From positions 1,798,001-1,862,000 of the forward strand of contig NZ_CP009244.1 of the NCBI RefSeq assembly GCF_001941425.1: a stretch of 64,000 nucleotides of DNA. The letters are read 5' to 3'. Below, piece after piece: positions 10,180-18,916 of the stretch. Numbering within the stretch: the first letter of the stretch is position 1; every line of letters starts with the position of its first letter. The position numbers and the translations under genes were made by a program. Source of the DNA: Corynebacterium ammoniagenes DSM 20306. GTDB lineage: Bacteria > Actinomycetota > Actinomycetes > Mycobacteriales > Mycobacteriaceae. The notes below the pieces were generated by a model. The model was given only the letters and a program-made list of their open reading frames with translations, was not told the origin of the DNA and made no database searches.

Positions 10180-10222
10180 GTGCTGTGTGGAATTTTTCGA
10201 AGCATTCCACACAGCACTTTTT
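10180..10222 (+). terminator. Terminator of the lutABC operon
   Basis: A perfect 14-bp stem, GTGCTGTGTGGAAT (10180-10193) with its complement at 10204-10217, a 10-nt loop, then TTTTTG. It starts 40 bp past lutC. Confidence 0.92.
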
Positions 10223-10345
10223 GTTACGCAAAATTCATGTTCATATCCTGAGTAATTCCCTTCAGGGTAATCAGGTAACTGCTAAGGTTCTCAACGGGAA
10301 CTTATAACTTTTTAGCTCATATTGAACGTGTTGAGGAGACATTAC

Positions 10346-11908
10346 GTGAAAACCCCACGTCTAGTCATCGCTGCCGCCACGGCATTGGCTGCGATGCTAG
10401 CGCCACCGATTGCAGCTCAAGCCCAAGAAACCTCGCCGTCGATCACCTGGGAAGAATGCCCGGCCCAGGTTACCGTCGATGGCGCAGAGTGCGGCCGTGT
10501 TGAGGCGCCGACCTATTACTCGAACCCTTCTGCTGGAAATATCAGCGTCGGATTCGTGCGAGTTAAAGCCTTAGACCAATCCGCCAAGCGCGGCGTCTTG
10601 TTTGGCAATCCCGGTGGCCCAGGCGGAGACGCTTATGGCTATGCCGCCAGCGAGGGATTTGCCTGGCCAGAAGAAATCCGCCAAGAGTGGGACTTTGTTG
10701 GTGTACAACCTCGTGGCTTGCCTGGCTCGACTCCTGTTGACTGCACCGCGATGGGTGGCAGCCCTATCGATGCCATGGTCAACATGGGCTCGTTTATTCG
10801 CAATTCCTGTGAACAGGCCACCCCGGGCTATACCAACTCTTTGACCACTGAAAATACGGCCCGTGACTGGGAAATGGTGCGTCAGGCTCTTGGGGAAGAA
10901 AAGCTGTCCGTGATGGGGCTTAGCTATGGCACTTTCTTGGGCTCGACCTATGCGACGCTGTACCCCGAGCACACCGACCGCGTAGTCCTCGATTCCGCGA
11001 TGAAGCCATCGGCTGCGTGGAATGGCATTCTCGCTTCCCAGGAAGCTGGCTATAACAATGCTCTCAATGACTTCTTTACCTGGATGGCCGATAATAACGC
11101 CACCTACAAGATGGGCGATACTCCGCTGAAGGTCTACGAGCGCTGGTCAGGCGTAGTAGCCCACGAAGCAGGGGCTCGACCAACGGCCTTGCCACCGGGA
11201 GCAGAAATCGGCGATCTGCCACCAGGGCTAGAATTTGCCGGCCAACCTGGTGCTGATGTCATGACCGCTACCGGTCCCCTGCGCGTACAGGCAGAAAACC
11301 TGCGCGATTCAGCTCTTAATCCAGGCGCTAACCAGGTCTACTCGGTCACCTTAAACCTCACGCGAGGCTTGGTGCCTTTGGCTGCCGAATGGGACGCACT
11401 AGCCAAGCACATCAATGGCACGGAGCGCCTCGACGAAGCCCAGGAGGAAGCATCCCAGGATGAGCTGCAACAGCAGCAGGCGCAACTCTTGCAGGGTCAG
11501 GCTTTCCAGAACCTGGTTATCTGTAATGAAAACACCGTGCCTGCTGATTACGCGGCACTGCCTACCTATGTGTGGAGCAACTACGTCGTTGGCGATATCT
11601 TCGCTGCCCCACCGGCAATGTTTGCCTCAGGTGCTGCCTGCAATGGCCGCGGTCCAATTACGAAGAACCCGACGCTCAATGGCGCCGGACTTGAGGTCCA
11701 GCCACTGCAAATCAATGCCACCGGCGACCCTCAAACTCCGTACCGCTACCACGGTGAGATGGCGCAGCAGATGAACTCTCACGTCGTCACCGTACATGGT
11801 CCTGGCCACGGCCATGTCGCCGCTGGCAACGAGGTTGTCGACGACATCGTCGTTGATTATCTGCGCACAGGACACGCCACTGCTACCGATGCACCAGGCC
11901 TGCACTAG
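10346..11908 (+). CDS. Secreted alpha/beta-hydrolase, S33 peptidase type
   Basis: Probable exported tripeptidyl-aminopeptidase-like hydrolase. GTG 10346 is chosen because GAGGAG lies 7 bp upstream; the product then starts VKTPRLVIAAATALAAML, a classic Sec signal peptide ending near AAQAQE (520 aa with signal). The catalytic serine is in GLSYG (VMGLSYGTFLG, near residue 195). An oxyanion-type GNPGGPGGD lies upstream. The C-terminal TAP-like domain supplies the acid and histidine (ATGDPQTP and GPGHGHV). It is monocistronic and ends at a terminator directly against tRNA-Arg. The natural substrate is unknown. Confidence 0.85.
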   Translation: MKTPRLVIAAATALAAMLAPPIAAQAQETSPSITWEECPAQVTVDGAECGRVEAPTYYSNPSAGNISVGFVRVKALDQSAKRGVLFGNPGGPGGDAYGYAASEGFAWPEEIRQEWDFVGVQPRGLPGSTPVDCTAMGGSPIDAMVNMGSFIRNSCEQATPGYTNSLTTENTARDWEMVRQALGEEKLSVMGLSYGTFLGSTYATLYPEHTDRVVLDSAMKPSAAWNGILASQEAGYNNALNDFFTWMADNNATYKMGDTPLKVYERWSGVVAHEAGARPTALPPGAEIGDLPPGLEFAGQPGADVMTATGPLRVQAENLRDSALNPGANQVYSVTLNLTRGLVPLAAEWDALAKHINGTERLDEAQEEASQDELQQQQAQLLQGQAFQNLVICNENTVPADYAALPTYVWSNYVVGDIFAAPPAMFASGAACNGRGPITKNPTLNGAGLEVQPLQINATGDPQTPYRYHGEMAQQMNSHVVTVHGPGHGHVAAGNEVVDDIVVDYLRTGHATATDAPGLH

Positions 11909-11947
11909 TTGATGTGGGTCGGTTTCCTTAGCAGGAAGCTCATAGGT

Positions 11948-11953
11948 TAGAAT
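11948..11953 (+). promoter_or_regulatory. Candidate -10 box for tRNA-Arg
   Basis: TAGAAT lies just before the left arm of the terminator hairpin. A start about 7 nt downstream (near 11960) would remove half of that arm from the tRNA transcript. No convincing -35 is seen. Confidence 0.4.
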
Positions 11954-11954
11954 T

Positions 11955-11989
11955 ACACCGTTGCTTGAAACTTCAGGCAACGGTGTTTT
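11955..11989 (+). terminator. Terminator abutting the tRNA-Arg gene
   Basis: A 10-bp stem ACACCGTTGC (11955-11964) / GCAACGGTGT (11977-11986) with a T-run to 11989. The first base of the tRNA is 11990. It presumably ends the S33 hydrolase mRNA. Confidence 0.75.
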
Positions 11990-12063
11990 GTCTCCGTAGC
12001 TCAGCGGATTAGAGCATCGGTTTCCGGTACCGAAGGTCGCAGGTTCGATCCCTGTCGGGGACA
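11990..12063 (+). tRNA. tRNA-Arg (anticodon CCG)
   Basis: The full cloverleaf can be drawn by hand: acceptor GTCTCCG/CGGGGAC, D-arm GCTC...GAGC, anticodon stem TCGGT/ACCGA with loop TTCCGGT giving anticodon CCG, variable loop AGGTC, T-arm GCAGG-TTCGATC-CCTGT, discriminator A. CCA is not encoded. It reads CGG arginine codons. A terminator hairpin follows at 12074. Confidence 0.95.
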
Positions 12064-12073
12064 CAAAATTTTT

Positions 12074-12117
12074 AACAGCTAACTACCTTATTTATTGCAG
12101 GTAGTTAGCTGTTTTTC
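12074..12117 (+). terminator. Terminator downstream of tRNA-Arg
   Basis: A perfect 15-bp stem (12074-12088 with 12099-12113, core CAGCTAACTACCT) and a 10-nt loop, running into TTTTT. Confidence 0.9.
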
Positions 12118-12159
12118 ATTTGCTGGGCACAAGCTAGCCGTCAAGTATGGCTGGAAATG

Positions 12160-12189
12160 CAAAATCCCAGTGCCAATAAGCACTGGGAT
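12160..12189 (-). terminator. Terminator of the 55-aa membrane protein gene
   Basis: A 10-bp stem ATCCCAGTGC / GCACTGGGAT (12164-12173, 12180-12189) with loop CAATAA. A TTTT tract follows on the minus strand and TTTTT on the plus strand, so it may work in both directions. Confidence 0.75.
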
Positions 12190-12213
12190 GTTTTTACGTG
12201 GTTAGCGGTAATT

Positions 12214-12381
12214 TTACCAAGAAGTCTCTAGCCACCACATACCGTAGAGCATGGCGAAAAGCACAACAGCCATCGCAATAGCTGCTGGGATCCATGCGAG
12301 GACCTCACGGAAAATACCGTTCTCGGCATCACGATTCTTTGCTTCTTCTACATCAGTCTCGTGACGTGTTAATTCAGCCAT
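12214..12381 (-). CDS. Small membrane protein, 55 aa, unknown function
   Basis: A small open frame read directly from the sequence. It starts MAELTRHETDVEEAKNRDAE, has one hydrophobic span (about residues 29-50, LAWIPAAIAMAVVLFAMLYG) and ends WWLETSW. The start codon follows GGAGGATTTAAA on the minus strand, a strong ribosome site, and a terminator lies 25 bp past the stop; both support a real gene. The charged N-terminus probably faces the cytoplasm. I do not recognise the family. Confidence 0.75.
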   Translation of the reverse strand: MAELTRHETDVEEAKNRDAENGIFREVLAWIPAAIAMAVVLFAMLYGMWWLETSW

Positions 12382-12499
12382 TTTAAATCCTCCGACTCAC
12401 CTGAGCGCTACTTATCTTGAACCATCATAACAGGAAAGTTACAAATACTAACCTTTCGCGAAAGGAAGGTTCCCCCCTTTCACGTGTAGGTCAAACGAC

Positions 12500-12814
12500 T
12501 TAGTCGGACTCAAGCAGACGTGCCGAACCATCATCGGATTCCAATGCATCGACAAGCGCATCGCGATCGGCGAACATGGCTTCAAGATTGTCTTCCTCGC
12601 CGATGATCCACAGCCCAGTTGTTTCATCAAACGTTAGCGCTGCTTCTGGATGAGACTCGAGGATAGATTCCATTGCGGCCTCTTGTTCCTCGGTTGGCTC
12701 GGCCGATTCAAACTGTGCAGGATCTCCAATTATCTTGGACTCCTCCGGAAAAGCAGTAATCGAGTATTTTTCATATTGCTTTTCCGGGCGCTCAAATAGC
12801 TCTTGGCTCATCAT
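12500..12814 (-). CDS. Acidic protein, 104 aa, unknown function
   Basis: Hypothetical protein rich in Glu and Asp (MMSQELFERPEKQYEKYS...), with no membrane segment or known motif. It starts at ATG 12814 or the adjacent ATG at 12811. It lies alone between the 55-aa membrane protein and the PspC-domain gene on the same strand. Typical codon usage and lack of a competing frame support it. Function unknown. Confidence 0.6.
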   Translation of the reverse strand: MMSQELFERPEKQYEKYSITAFPEESKIIGDPAQFESAEPTEEQEAAMESILESHPEAALTFDETTGLWIIGEEDNLEAMFADRDALVDALESDDGSARLLESD

Positions 12815-12837
12815 GCCATTGATTCTACCTTGCTCAG

Positions 12838-12882
12838 TAAAAACGCCGTCACACCACAGATTGTGACCGGTGAGAGCGTTTA
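12838..12882 (-). terminator. Probable terminator of the PspC-domain gene
   Basis: On the minus strand AAACGCTCTCACC pairs imperfectly with GGTGTGACGGCGTTT, followed by TTTTTAC, at the very end of the pspC-like gene. Confidence 0.55.
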
Positions 12883-13104
12883 GTTACCAGCGGGGATAAC
12901 GACCCACAAGACCAAGTACAAAAGAAGCTGTGGGCCAGGCAGGAAAAAAGACAACAGGAAGAGGACGCGGACAAGGGTGTCATCGATGTTGTAAGTCTCC
13001 GCGACGCCGCCGAGGACACCACCGACGTACTTATTCGTGGTCGAGCGCTGCAGGCGTCGACGCTGAATTGGTTGTTCGGAATATTGGCCGTATTGGTTAG
13101 ACAT
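12880..13104 (-). CDS. PspC-domain membrane protein, 74 aa
   Basis: A small PspC-domain protein. The N-terminus is polar (MSNQYGQYSEQPIQRRRLQRS); the domain follows, with KYVGGVLGGVAETYNIDDTLVRVLF and a hydrophobic hairpin FFLPGPQLLLYLVLWVVIP. PspC domains occur in membrane-stress sensing and in some anti-sigma or kinase proteins; this short form has only the domain. AGGAGAAG precedes the ATG. Overlapping palindromes lie 24-42 bp upstream. Its partner is unknown. Confidence 0.8.
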   Translation of the reverse strand: MSNQYGQYSEQPIQRRRLQRSTTNKYVGGVLGGVAETYNIDDTLVRVLFLLSFFLPGPQLLLYLVLWVVIPAGN

Positions 13105-13127
13105 GGGAACTGACTTCTCCTAATGGG

Positions 13128-13146
13128 GCTAGTGCTCACTAGCACT
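13128..13146. promoter_or_regulatory. Overlapping palindromes upstream of the PspC-domain gene
   Basis: GCTAGTG-CT-CACTAGC (13128-13143) overlaps AGTGCT-CACT-AGCACT (13131-13146). They sit 24-42 bp above the gene start, suitable for an operator or a leader hairpin. No protein is assigned. Confidence 0.45.
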
Positions 13147-13272
13147 GTGTGTTTTTCTCTACACCCATCATTAAACGCGTCCGCCACGGTCAATACATCA
13201 GGGAACTACCCTGAGTTTTCACTGATGTTTTCTGACATCTACCCCGAAGTCCCGGAGTATTTTCCGGTGCGA

Positions 13273-13749
13273 TTAATACTCGCCGTAACCGGGAACGTTG
13301 TCCACATCTAAAATCCCTTGCAAAAAGCGCTGCAAAGACGGAATATCCTCGGGCTTTAGGTGGTCGAAGACCAACCGACGCACAGATTCAACGTGGTCTG
13401 GTGCAGACGCTGCGAGGCGACGAGAACCCTCTTCAGTCAATTGCACCATGACCCCGCGAGCATCGCCGACACTTTTGCACTTCGTCAATAATCCGCGACG
13501 TTCCATGCGCGTGACCTGGTGGGACGTGCGGGAGCGGTCCCACTCCAAGAAATTGCACAATTCACGCAGACGCATTTGCTGTTCTTCTGCATCTGACAAG
13601 GTCGCTAATACCGCAAATTCCGGCATGGAAAGCTCTCCGCCTGCTTGCAGAGTATTTTCCATACCTCGGTCGAGCTTTCGAGTCGCGGCAAGAATTAACT
13701 GCCAAAGCTCTTGCTCATCGTCGTTTAACCACCGAGGCTGTTCAATCAT
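13273..13749 (-). CDS. MarR-family transcriptional regulator
   Basis: A 158-aa winged-helix repressor of the MarR type. The recognition region reads MPEFAVLATLSDAEEQQMRLRELCNFLEWDRSRTSHQVTRMERRGLL, with the wing around GDARGVMVQLTEEG. Nothing in the immediate neighbourhood is an obvious target; MarR proteins often regulate themselves and an adjacent gene. A good promoter lies just upstream. Ligand and regulon cannot be read from the sequence. Confidence 0.9.
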   Translation of the reverse strand: MIEQPRWLNDDEQELWQLILAATRKLDRGMENTLQAGGELSMPEFAVLATLSDAEEQQMRLRELCNFLEWDRSRTSHQVTRMERRGLLTKCKSVGDARGVMVQLTEEGSRRLAASAPDHVESVRRLVFDHLKPEDIPSLQRFLQGILDVDNVPGYGEY

Positions 13750-13781
13750 AGGAATTAACTTACCCTAAACTAATCGAAAGG

Positions 13782-13817
13782 TTGATAGATATGATTATTT
13801 GGGGTGACAAACTAGTT
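13782..13817 (-). promoter_or_regulatory. Candidate marR-type promoter with adjacent AACTAGTT palindrome
   Basis: On the minus strand TTGTCA (plus 13805-13810) and TATCAA (13782-13787) are 17 bp apart. The palindrome AACTAGTT (13810-13817) touches the -35 box and could be an operator. Confidence 0.45.
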
Positions 13818-13860
13818 GATTGACGCCCCGCCCTCAACCTCATTCGCAAAAAGGTACGAC

Positions 13861-13878
13861 TCCGCATCAAAATGCGGA
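13861..13878 (-). terminator. Weak hairpin after the SbcC-like gene
   Basis: TCCGCAT-CAAA-ATGCGGA lies 50 bp past the stop codon of the gene ending at 13928. The T-run (CCTTTTTG) is about 8 nt beyond the stem, so termination is uncertain. Confidence 0.4.
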
Positions 13879-13927
13879 TCGAGATTTAGGAAAACTATTG
13901 ACAGAGAAATTCTTCAACAGTCTTACT

Positions 13928-16597
13928 TTATCCTATGGGTGCAGAAGCCTTAAGTTGGTCGATGTCTAATAAGGTACTGTCCGGCACGCGGTCATAGCGT
14001 GAAGGTTCACAGGTGAATACGATGACCTGCGAATCTTTTCCTACTTCCGCAAATAAAGTGGCCATCAAACGGATGCGCTGTGCATCTGTACTGCCCAGTG
14101 CATCATCAACCATAACGGGTGCCCCTTGTTCCCCACCTTGTGATAGCAGCTGCGCAATCGCGAAACGGGTTAAGATCGCCATTTGTTCTTTCGCGCCACC
14201 GGACAGATCTTCTAATCCAACCGTTACCCCGTCTAGGGTACGTTTTTCCACGACCAGATCATCATTGAGGTGGAACTGCACGTTGCCGTTGAACACACGC
14301 CCAGCTAACTGGCCCAACTGCTGGGCAAAAGGAGCTGCATAGCGCTCGCGAGCCTCACGTTGATGACGCAGAAGAACCTCCCGCAGGTGCCTGACCGCCG
14401 CAGCTCGGTGTTCAATCGACTCCAAGATATTTCGCGCAAGTTCTTCTGCGGCTTCTGCCTTTTCTACGCGTTCGGCAACTCCCGTCTGCATCTGAATATG
14501 ACCGGTGAGAGTGTTCTGCTGGTTTTCGGAATCTCGCAATTGTTTCTGCAAGTTGACCAGCTGTGCTTGTGCACCAGCAGCCAAGCTTTGCGCCAATTCG
14601 GGATTGGCAGCATCAAGTTCCTCGCGTGCTTTTTGTACTGCCTTCTTGCATTCCTGGACTTTGGCTTCAGCTTTTTGGAATTGACCTTCTAGCTCAGCAT
14701 CAGAGATCTTTTCATTGGCATTTTCTATGTCAGCTGCCAGCCGTTCTTTGAGCTTCAGTGCTTGCTCAGCCTCGGATTCAATTCTGATCAAAGCAGTATG
14801 TGCTGGCCGCTCCTCCCACGGTTTTAACTTGGCTTGAGCATTAGACAGGTCATTGTTGGCGCTTTCTTCCGCCTCTTCTGCCGCTGAGATGTCTGCCCTA
14901 GCTTTGTCGATGGCATCCTCATCAGACGCATTTTCCGTTGTGACTTCCGGAGATTCGCCCAAGGCTGCCACGCGGACGCGCAACTGCTCGAGGTCCTCAC
15001 CGTCGAGGATTCGGTCCAGCTGAATTTCTAGTTGCTGGCGCTGCGCGACGAGCTCTTTATACGTGTCTCGCTTTTCACGGACTTCGTTCGTATTTTTACA
15101 GCCAAGCTTTTCCAGCTCGGTTTCATAAAGCTCGGTGAGCTTTTCAATCTCCCGATCAAGGTCTTGCGCCGAATTCGCCCCGGTGCCTGGTTCATAGCGC
15201 GCGGTCACGTCACCGATTTTCAGGGTTAAACCCGCTGTGAGTTCTACACTCGAATCAGCGCTTGTCACTTCAACATCTTGCCCGTTAACGGTGATGCTCT
15301 GCGGGTTGTCGGCACTAAATACTAACTTCGCTACCGCTGCGTCGCGCAGTCGCCGGTTGAGTTCAAGGTCTTGTTCACGCTTTTCAACCCGCTGTACATC
15401 CGAATCCGAAATGGCAGGGCCAAATTTTTCCAGTGTGGTACGAATTTCTGTTAATTGCTTAGCGTAGTCTTCCACCGAGGCGGATTTGGTACGCAGTTCC
15501 TGCGCTTTAACTTGGTCTTGAAGTTGCTCTAACTGAGAACGAGAATTCTTAGCACGCTTCCGCGCTTCATCCACTCGAGTCCGAGCAGCATCGACCGCGT
15601 CATTGAGCTTCTTGATTTCCTCTTTCTCCGCGTCGTCTTTCTCTTTCGCGGATGCGACTGCGGCATTAATGTCCTCCGCATTTTTGTTCGCGGTTTGTAG
15701 CTCTTCACGTAGCTTTCGGCGTTCCTTCAGCTGGGATTGGGCAAGCTCAAGATCGGTCTGCGCAACCTTTTCATCCTTCTCCCGCGCATCAACCGCAGCT
15801 TGCAAGCCATCAATGTTTTTCAGTTGCTGCTCGTATTCAGTAACTTCATCTTTGGCTTCCGGCAACTTTGCTTCCGCGTCACGTTGCTGTTCTTGCGCTT
15901 GCTCAAAGCGCTCCACATAGTCGGCCAAGGCAGCAAGTGCTTGTCTAGAGTCCGCTAATTCATTCGCCGTTTCGGTGTAGTCTTGACGCGCGGTCTTGAG
16001 CTCTTTAGCTTCTGCGCCAGTGCGCAGGGAAAAATAGCGTTCATAATCGCTATCTACCTGTTTCATCAACTCAGTCGTCGCCTCGGCATCATCGCCCTGT
16101 GCAGACTCTTCACCAGTTTGATTACTTAAAACCCCAGCGACACTGGATATACCCGCAGCCTTAATACCTTCATGCAGGTCATCTTGATCCAAGAACATGG
16201 CGGCGAAAAGGTTACGGTCAAGATAACGGTCCAAAATCTCATCGAGCTTAGATTCTGCTTCTTCTCCCGTATAGGTGTCATGCCCAGGGGATAAAACCTC
16301 CAACAGCGCGGAGCTTTGCCGCAACCAGCGCTTTGCAAGCTTTAAACGGTACGGCCCAACGCTAAATTCCATTGCAACTTCTGGGCTGACATCGGCATTA
16401 ACTGGTTGCAGAGCTCGGACTTCAGCTCTTTTACTCTTGAATTTATGCTTGATTAAGGTATCGATAGCCTGCAGGATTGTGGTCTTGCCAGCTTCATTGC
16501 GACCGTGAATAACGGTCACGCCAGTATCAGGGATTTCCTCGACGTTGAGATGTTTAATCCCGCGGAAGTTTTTGAGCTCGATGGAGTGAATTCGCAT
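13928..16597 (-). CDS. SbcC/Rad50-like (YhaN-type) AAA ATPase
   Basis: An 889-aa SMC-like ATPase, partner of the nuclease encoded 2 bp upstream. The N-terminal Walker A is GRNEAGKTT (32-40), a long Glu/Lys/Gln-rich coiled coil occupies roughly residues 190-730, then the ABC signature LSGGAKEQ (from 798) and Walker B VMVDDALGSTDA (from 828). No CxxC zinc hook is visible in the coiled coil, unlike SbcC/Rad50 proper; this fits YhaN-type proteins. Expected role is DNA-end processing or repair. It is the last gene of a probable four-gene operon with SNF2 and SWIM proteins. Confidence 0.88.
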   Translation of the reverse strand: MRIHSIELKNFRGIKHLNVEEIPDTGVTVIHGRNEAGKTTILQAIDTLIKHKFKSKRAEVRALQPVNADVSPEVAMEFSVGPYRLKLAKRWLRQSSALLEVLSPGHDTYTGEEAESKLDEILDRYLDRNLFAAMFLDQDDLHEGIKAAGISSVAGVLSNQTGEESAQGDDAEATTELMKQVDSDYERYFSLRTGAEAKELKTARQDYTETANELADSRQALAALADYVERFEQAQEQQRDAEAKLPEAKDEVTEYEQQLKNIDGLQAAVDAREKDEKVAQTDLELAQSQLKERRKLREELQTANKNAEDINAAVASAKEKDDAEKEEIKKLNDAVDAARTRVDEARKRAKNSRSQLEQLQDQVKAQELRTKSASVEDYAKQLTEIRTTLEKFGPAISDSDVQRVEKREQDLELNRRLRDAAVAKLVFSADNPQSITVNGQDVEVTSADSSVELTAGLTLKIGDVTARYEPGTGANSAQDLDREIEKLTELYETELEKLGCKNTNEVREKRDTYKELVAQRQQLEIQLDRILDGEDLEQLRVRVAALGESPEVTTENASDEDAIDKARADISAAEEAEESANNDLSNAQAKLKPWEERPAHTALIRIESEAEQALKLKERLAADIENANEKISDAELEGQFQKAEAKVQECKKAVQKAREELDAANPELAQSLAAGAQAQLVNLQKQLRDSENQQNTLTGHIQMQTGVAERVEKAEAAEELARNILESIEHRAAAVRHLREVLLRHQREARERYAAPFAQQLGQLAGRVFNGNVQFHLNDDLVVEKRTLDGVTVGLEDLSGGAKEQMAILTRFAIAQLLSQGGEQGAPVMVDDALGSTDAQRIRLMATLFAEVGKDSQVIVFTCEPSRYDRVPDSTLLDIDQLKASAPIG

Positions 16598-16599
16598 GA

Positions 16600-17763
16600 T
16601 TAAGACGCATCCTTTCGAGTCAAACGAAACAACAAGTTTGCTGCATCACGGGAGATGGAATCAGGATCAGCATGAATATCTTCCATAAGTTCTTGCAGTG
16701 CGCTGGCTGCAAAGCCGGTGAGATTCAAGTTCGCCAGCTCATCTTCTTCTGGGGCAAGATGCAAATCCATGACGCGCTGCCGTGGTTTCAACGAAGCAAA
16801 GACGGGCTCGAGTTTCTCAATCTCAGAATCCAACATGGTTTGTGCGGCCAAGTTAATGGTGCCGCGCAACCCATATTTAATGACCGTGCGGTGTTTATCC
16901 GGATAATCTAGAAGCTGCTGGATAAAGCGCTTTACATCCTCATCGCTGTTGATATCCATCTCGATCGATTCGAAGACCCATTGCCCAATGGCTTCTTTGT
17001 CCACGGTGACTGATGTTTGCGTGGCAGAAGTCTTCTCAATGGTGACAACTAAAGCGTTGCCCGAGTCAGATTCGCCACCACCGGCTGGAAGGTGTTTAAA
17101 ATCCGTGGGCTCTGGAGAGCCTGAAAACCACACACAACCGGTACTGCCTAGTTCCATAGTGGAGTGTGTATCTCCGAGCGCAAGATAATCGATGACACCG
17201 CCTCGAATCTTGTCCTCAACATTATTGAGATCGATGGAATCTAATTTCTCTGCGTCACCCCACCCATGCACCTGGCCATGGCCAACGGCCACACGAATGG
17301 TATCGGTAGCTTCTAATGGCTCGAGCATGTCAGCAACGAGATCATACGTAGCGGTTCGAGCTTTAAAAGGCGCACCGACGATTTCTACCCCGTCACGCAA
17401 TTTATAAGGCTCAGTATCTGAAATCACGCGTACATCCGGAGCAGTTTCCTGATTCACTGCGGTATAAAAGACCGAGTCGGCAACAAGCGGATCATGGTTG
17501 CCCGGAAGCAGAAATACTGGAACGGGTAGCTTTTCTAATGCTTCACGCGCACGTCCGGTGACCTGGCTACTTAAAGAATTTCGTTCAAAGACATCCCCCG
17601 CAACGATGATAAATTCAGCTCCTCTGCGTTCGGCGAGCTCCCCCAGGCGCTTAATGGAATCCAAGCGGGCATCGTCAAAGCGCGCTTGCGCCTCCCCCGT
17701 GAGAAACCAGCGTTGCATTCCCAACTGGAAATCTGAAGTATGAATAAACGTCGTTGTAGTCAT
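16600..17763 (-). CDS. SbcD/Mre11-like metallophosphoesterase (YhaO type)
   Basis: A 387-aa DNA-repair-type exonuclease subunit. The calcineurin-like metal-binding motifs appear in order: HTSDFQLG (8-15), VAGDVFERN (about 54-62), LPGNHDPLV (about 87-95), GHGQVHGW and ALGDTHSTM. The ATG is at 17763; the gap to the ATPase gene is 2 bp, so the two are translationally linked as a Mre11-Rad50-like complex. The SWIM gene ends 46 bp upstream, allowing co-transcription. Substrate preference is unknown. Confidence 0.9.
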   Translation of the reverse strand: MTTTTFIHTSDFQLGMQRWFLTGEAQARFDDARLDSIKRLGELAERRGAEFIIVAGDVFERNSLSSQVTGRAREALEKLPVPVFLLPGNHDPLVADSVFYTAVNQETAPDVRVISDTEPYKLRDGVEIVGAPFKARTATYDLVADMLEPLEATDTIRVAVGHGQVHGWGDAEKLDSIDLNNVEDKIRGGVIDYLALGDTHSTMELGSTGCVWFSGSPEPTDFKHLPAGGGESDSGNALVVTIEKTSATQTSVTVDKEAIGQWVFESIEMDINSDEDVKRFIQQLLDYPDKHRTVIKYGLRGTINLAAQTMLDSEIEKLEPVFASLKPRQRVMDLHLAPEEDELANLNLTGFAASALQELMEDIHADPDSISRDAANLLFRLTRKDAS

Positions 17764-17809
17764 GTCACCGTTCTAGCATGCAGCTCGGACAAAGCGATGA
17801 ACTGCAGTT

Positions 17810-18913
17810 TTAAGTACTTCTATCAGTCATGAAGTGGTAAAGATCTTCGATATCACTCACGGCACGCAATAGGTCCACGTTGGTGTGAGACACCGCGCGC
17901 ATCGCCTTGCGCAATAGTTCCGGATCCGAATCATCAATTGCCGGTGCAACCTTGGGCTCCGGCATGTCAGGTACTTCCCGGCCATTCCAAAAGAGATCGT
18001 TGTTGATTGATCGGGCTTTGGCGGAGGCAGAACTTGCTGTGTTTGTGGCAGAATCCCGGTTCTTGTCGGTATCAGCTGGGCTGGTACCAGGCATCTGTGC
18101 GCTATCTTCCTCGGCGGCTTCCGCCGTCGATTCTTGCGCAATGCTTTGTGCTGACTCCATCACCATGGTGTTTAGCGCATGGATATTGAGCCCGCGCAGC
18201 GTGAACAAATCTAGTGGGTCAGCATCGATACGCGCGGCAAGTCGATCGGCAACAGCCACAATGTGCTTGCACACGTGCCCGTAATCAGGGCAGTCACAGT
18301 CGAGGCGGACATCGTCAGCTGTGGGAGCAAGCAAAATATCCAGTACTTCCGGGTCCACATCGCCGCGCATTGCACGACGAATGGAGTTGGCGCTACGCGC
18401 CAACATCCCGGTGACCTTTTCAATATCACTTTTATCGCGGTATGGAAGTTGGATAAGCACAGAGAAGGGCTGGTTTTGTGAGCCGGCCACTTGTCCGTGA
18501 ATAGCGCCAACGCGCAAATCCAAATCGACAACATGTCCTGCCCGGGCATATTTACGCCCGCGAGACAGCCGTCCGGAATCAGTCGTGGTGGTCACGAATT
18601 TCATAATCCGCTCGGCGGCAGGATTGAAAATACTATCGCGCGGTTTGTCAGAAGTAATCCGCTTCGACCACCGCGGCTGCTGCCGGTTATGGTGCTCTAC
18701 TGCTGATTGCTCAATGGAATCCCGCAGGTTTTCTAGTGGGGCTTGGGCCGGTTGGGCATCGTCACGCAGCGTTTCCTCGGCCGAGGTAACCTTGCGGCGT
18801 TTGCCAAAGTTGACGTAGGTGACATTGTCTTCGTCACCGCGTCCCGGCACGCCTTGTGCACGATCGCGCTTGTCGTTGTTTTTGTCATTATCAGGAGTAT
18901 CTCGAGGTGACAT
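17810..18913 (-). CDS. SWIM zinc-finger protein
   Basis: A 367-aa protein with a SWIM domain, CDCPDYGHVCKH (CxCPx5CxH, about residues 205-216), a predicted nucleic-acid or protein-binding zinc motif. The N-terminal ~45 residues are polar and basic (MSPRDTPDNDKNNDKRDRAQG) and the C-terminal half holds an acidic Ser/Thr/Ala-rich linker. The start codon follows GAGGGAG and lies 3 bp past the SNF2 gene. SWIM proteins are recurrent neighbours of SNF2 ATPases in actinobacteria, and the pair probably acts together on DNA. The exact role is unknown. Confidence 0.85.
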   Translation of the reverse strand: MSPRDTPDNDKNNDKRDRAQGVPGRGDEDNVTYVNFGKRRKVTSAEETLRDDAQPAQAPLENLRDSIEQSAVEHHNRQQPRWSKRITSDKPRDSIFNPAAERIMKFVTTTTDSGRLSRGRKYARAGHVVDLDLRVGAIHGQVAGSQNQPFSVLIQLPYRDKSDIEKVTGMLARSANSIRRAMRGDVDPEVLDILLAPTADDVRLDCDCPDYGHVCKHIVAVADRLAARIDADPLDLFTLRGLNIHALNTMVMESAQSIAQESTAEAAEEDSAQMPGTSPADTDKNRDSATNTASSASAKARSINNDLFWNGREVPDMPEPKVAPAIDDSDPELLRKAMRAVSHTNVDLLRAVSDIEDLYHFMTDRST

Positions 18914-18916
18914 TAT

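Noticed and set aside
11627..12064. 145-aa minus-strand ORF beginning MSPTGIEPATFGTGNRCS
   Set aside because: It is the reverse complement of the tRNA-Arg gene and the end of the S33 hydrolase gene; this peptide start is a known artefact of antisense tRNA reading.
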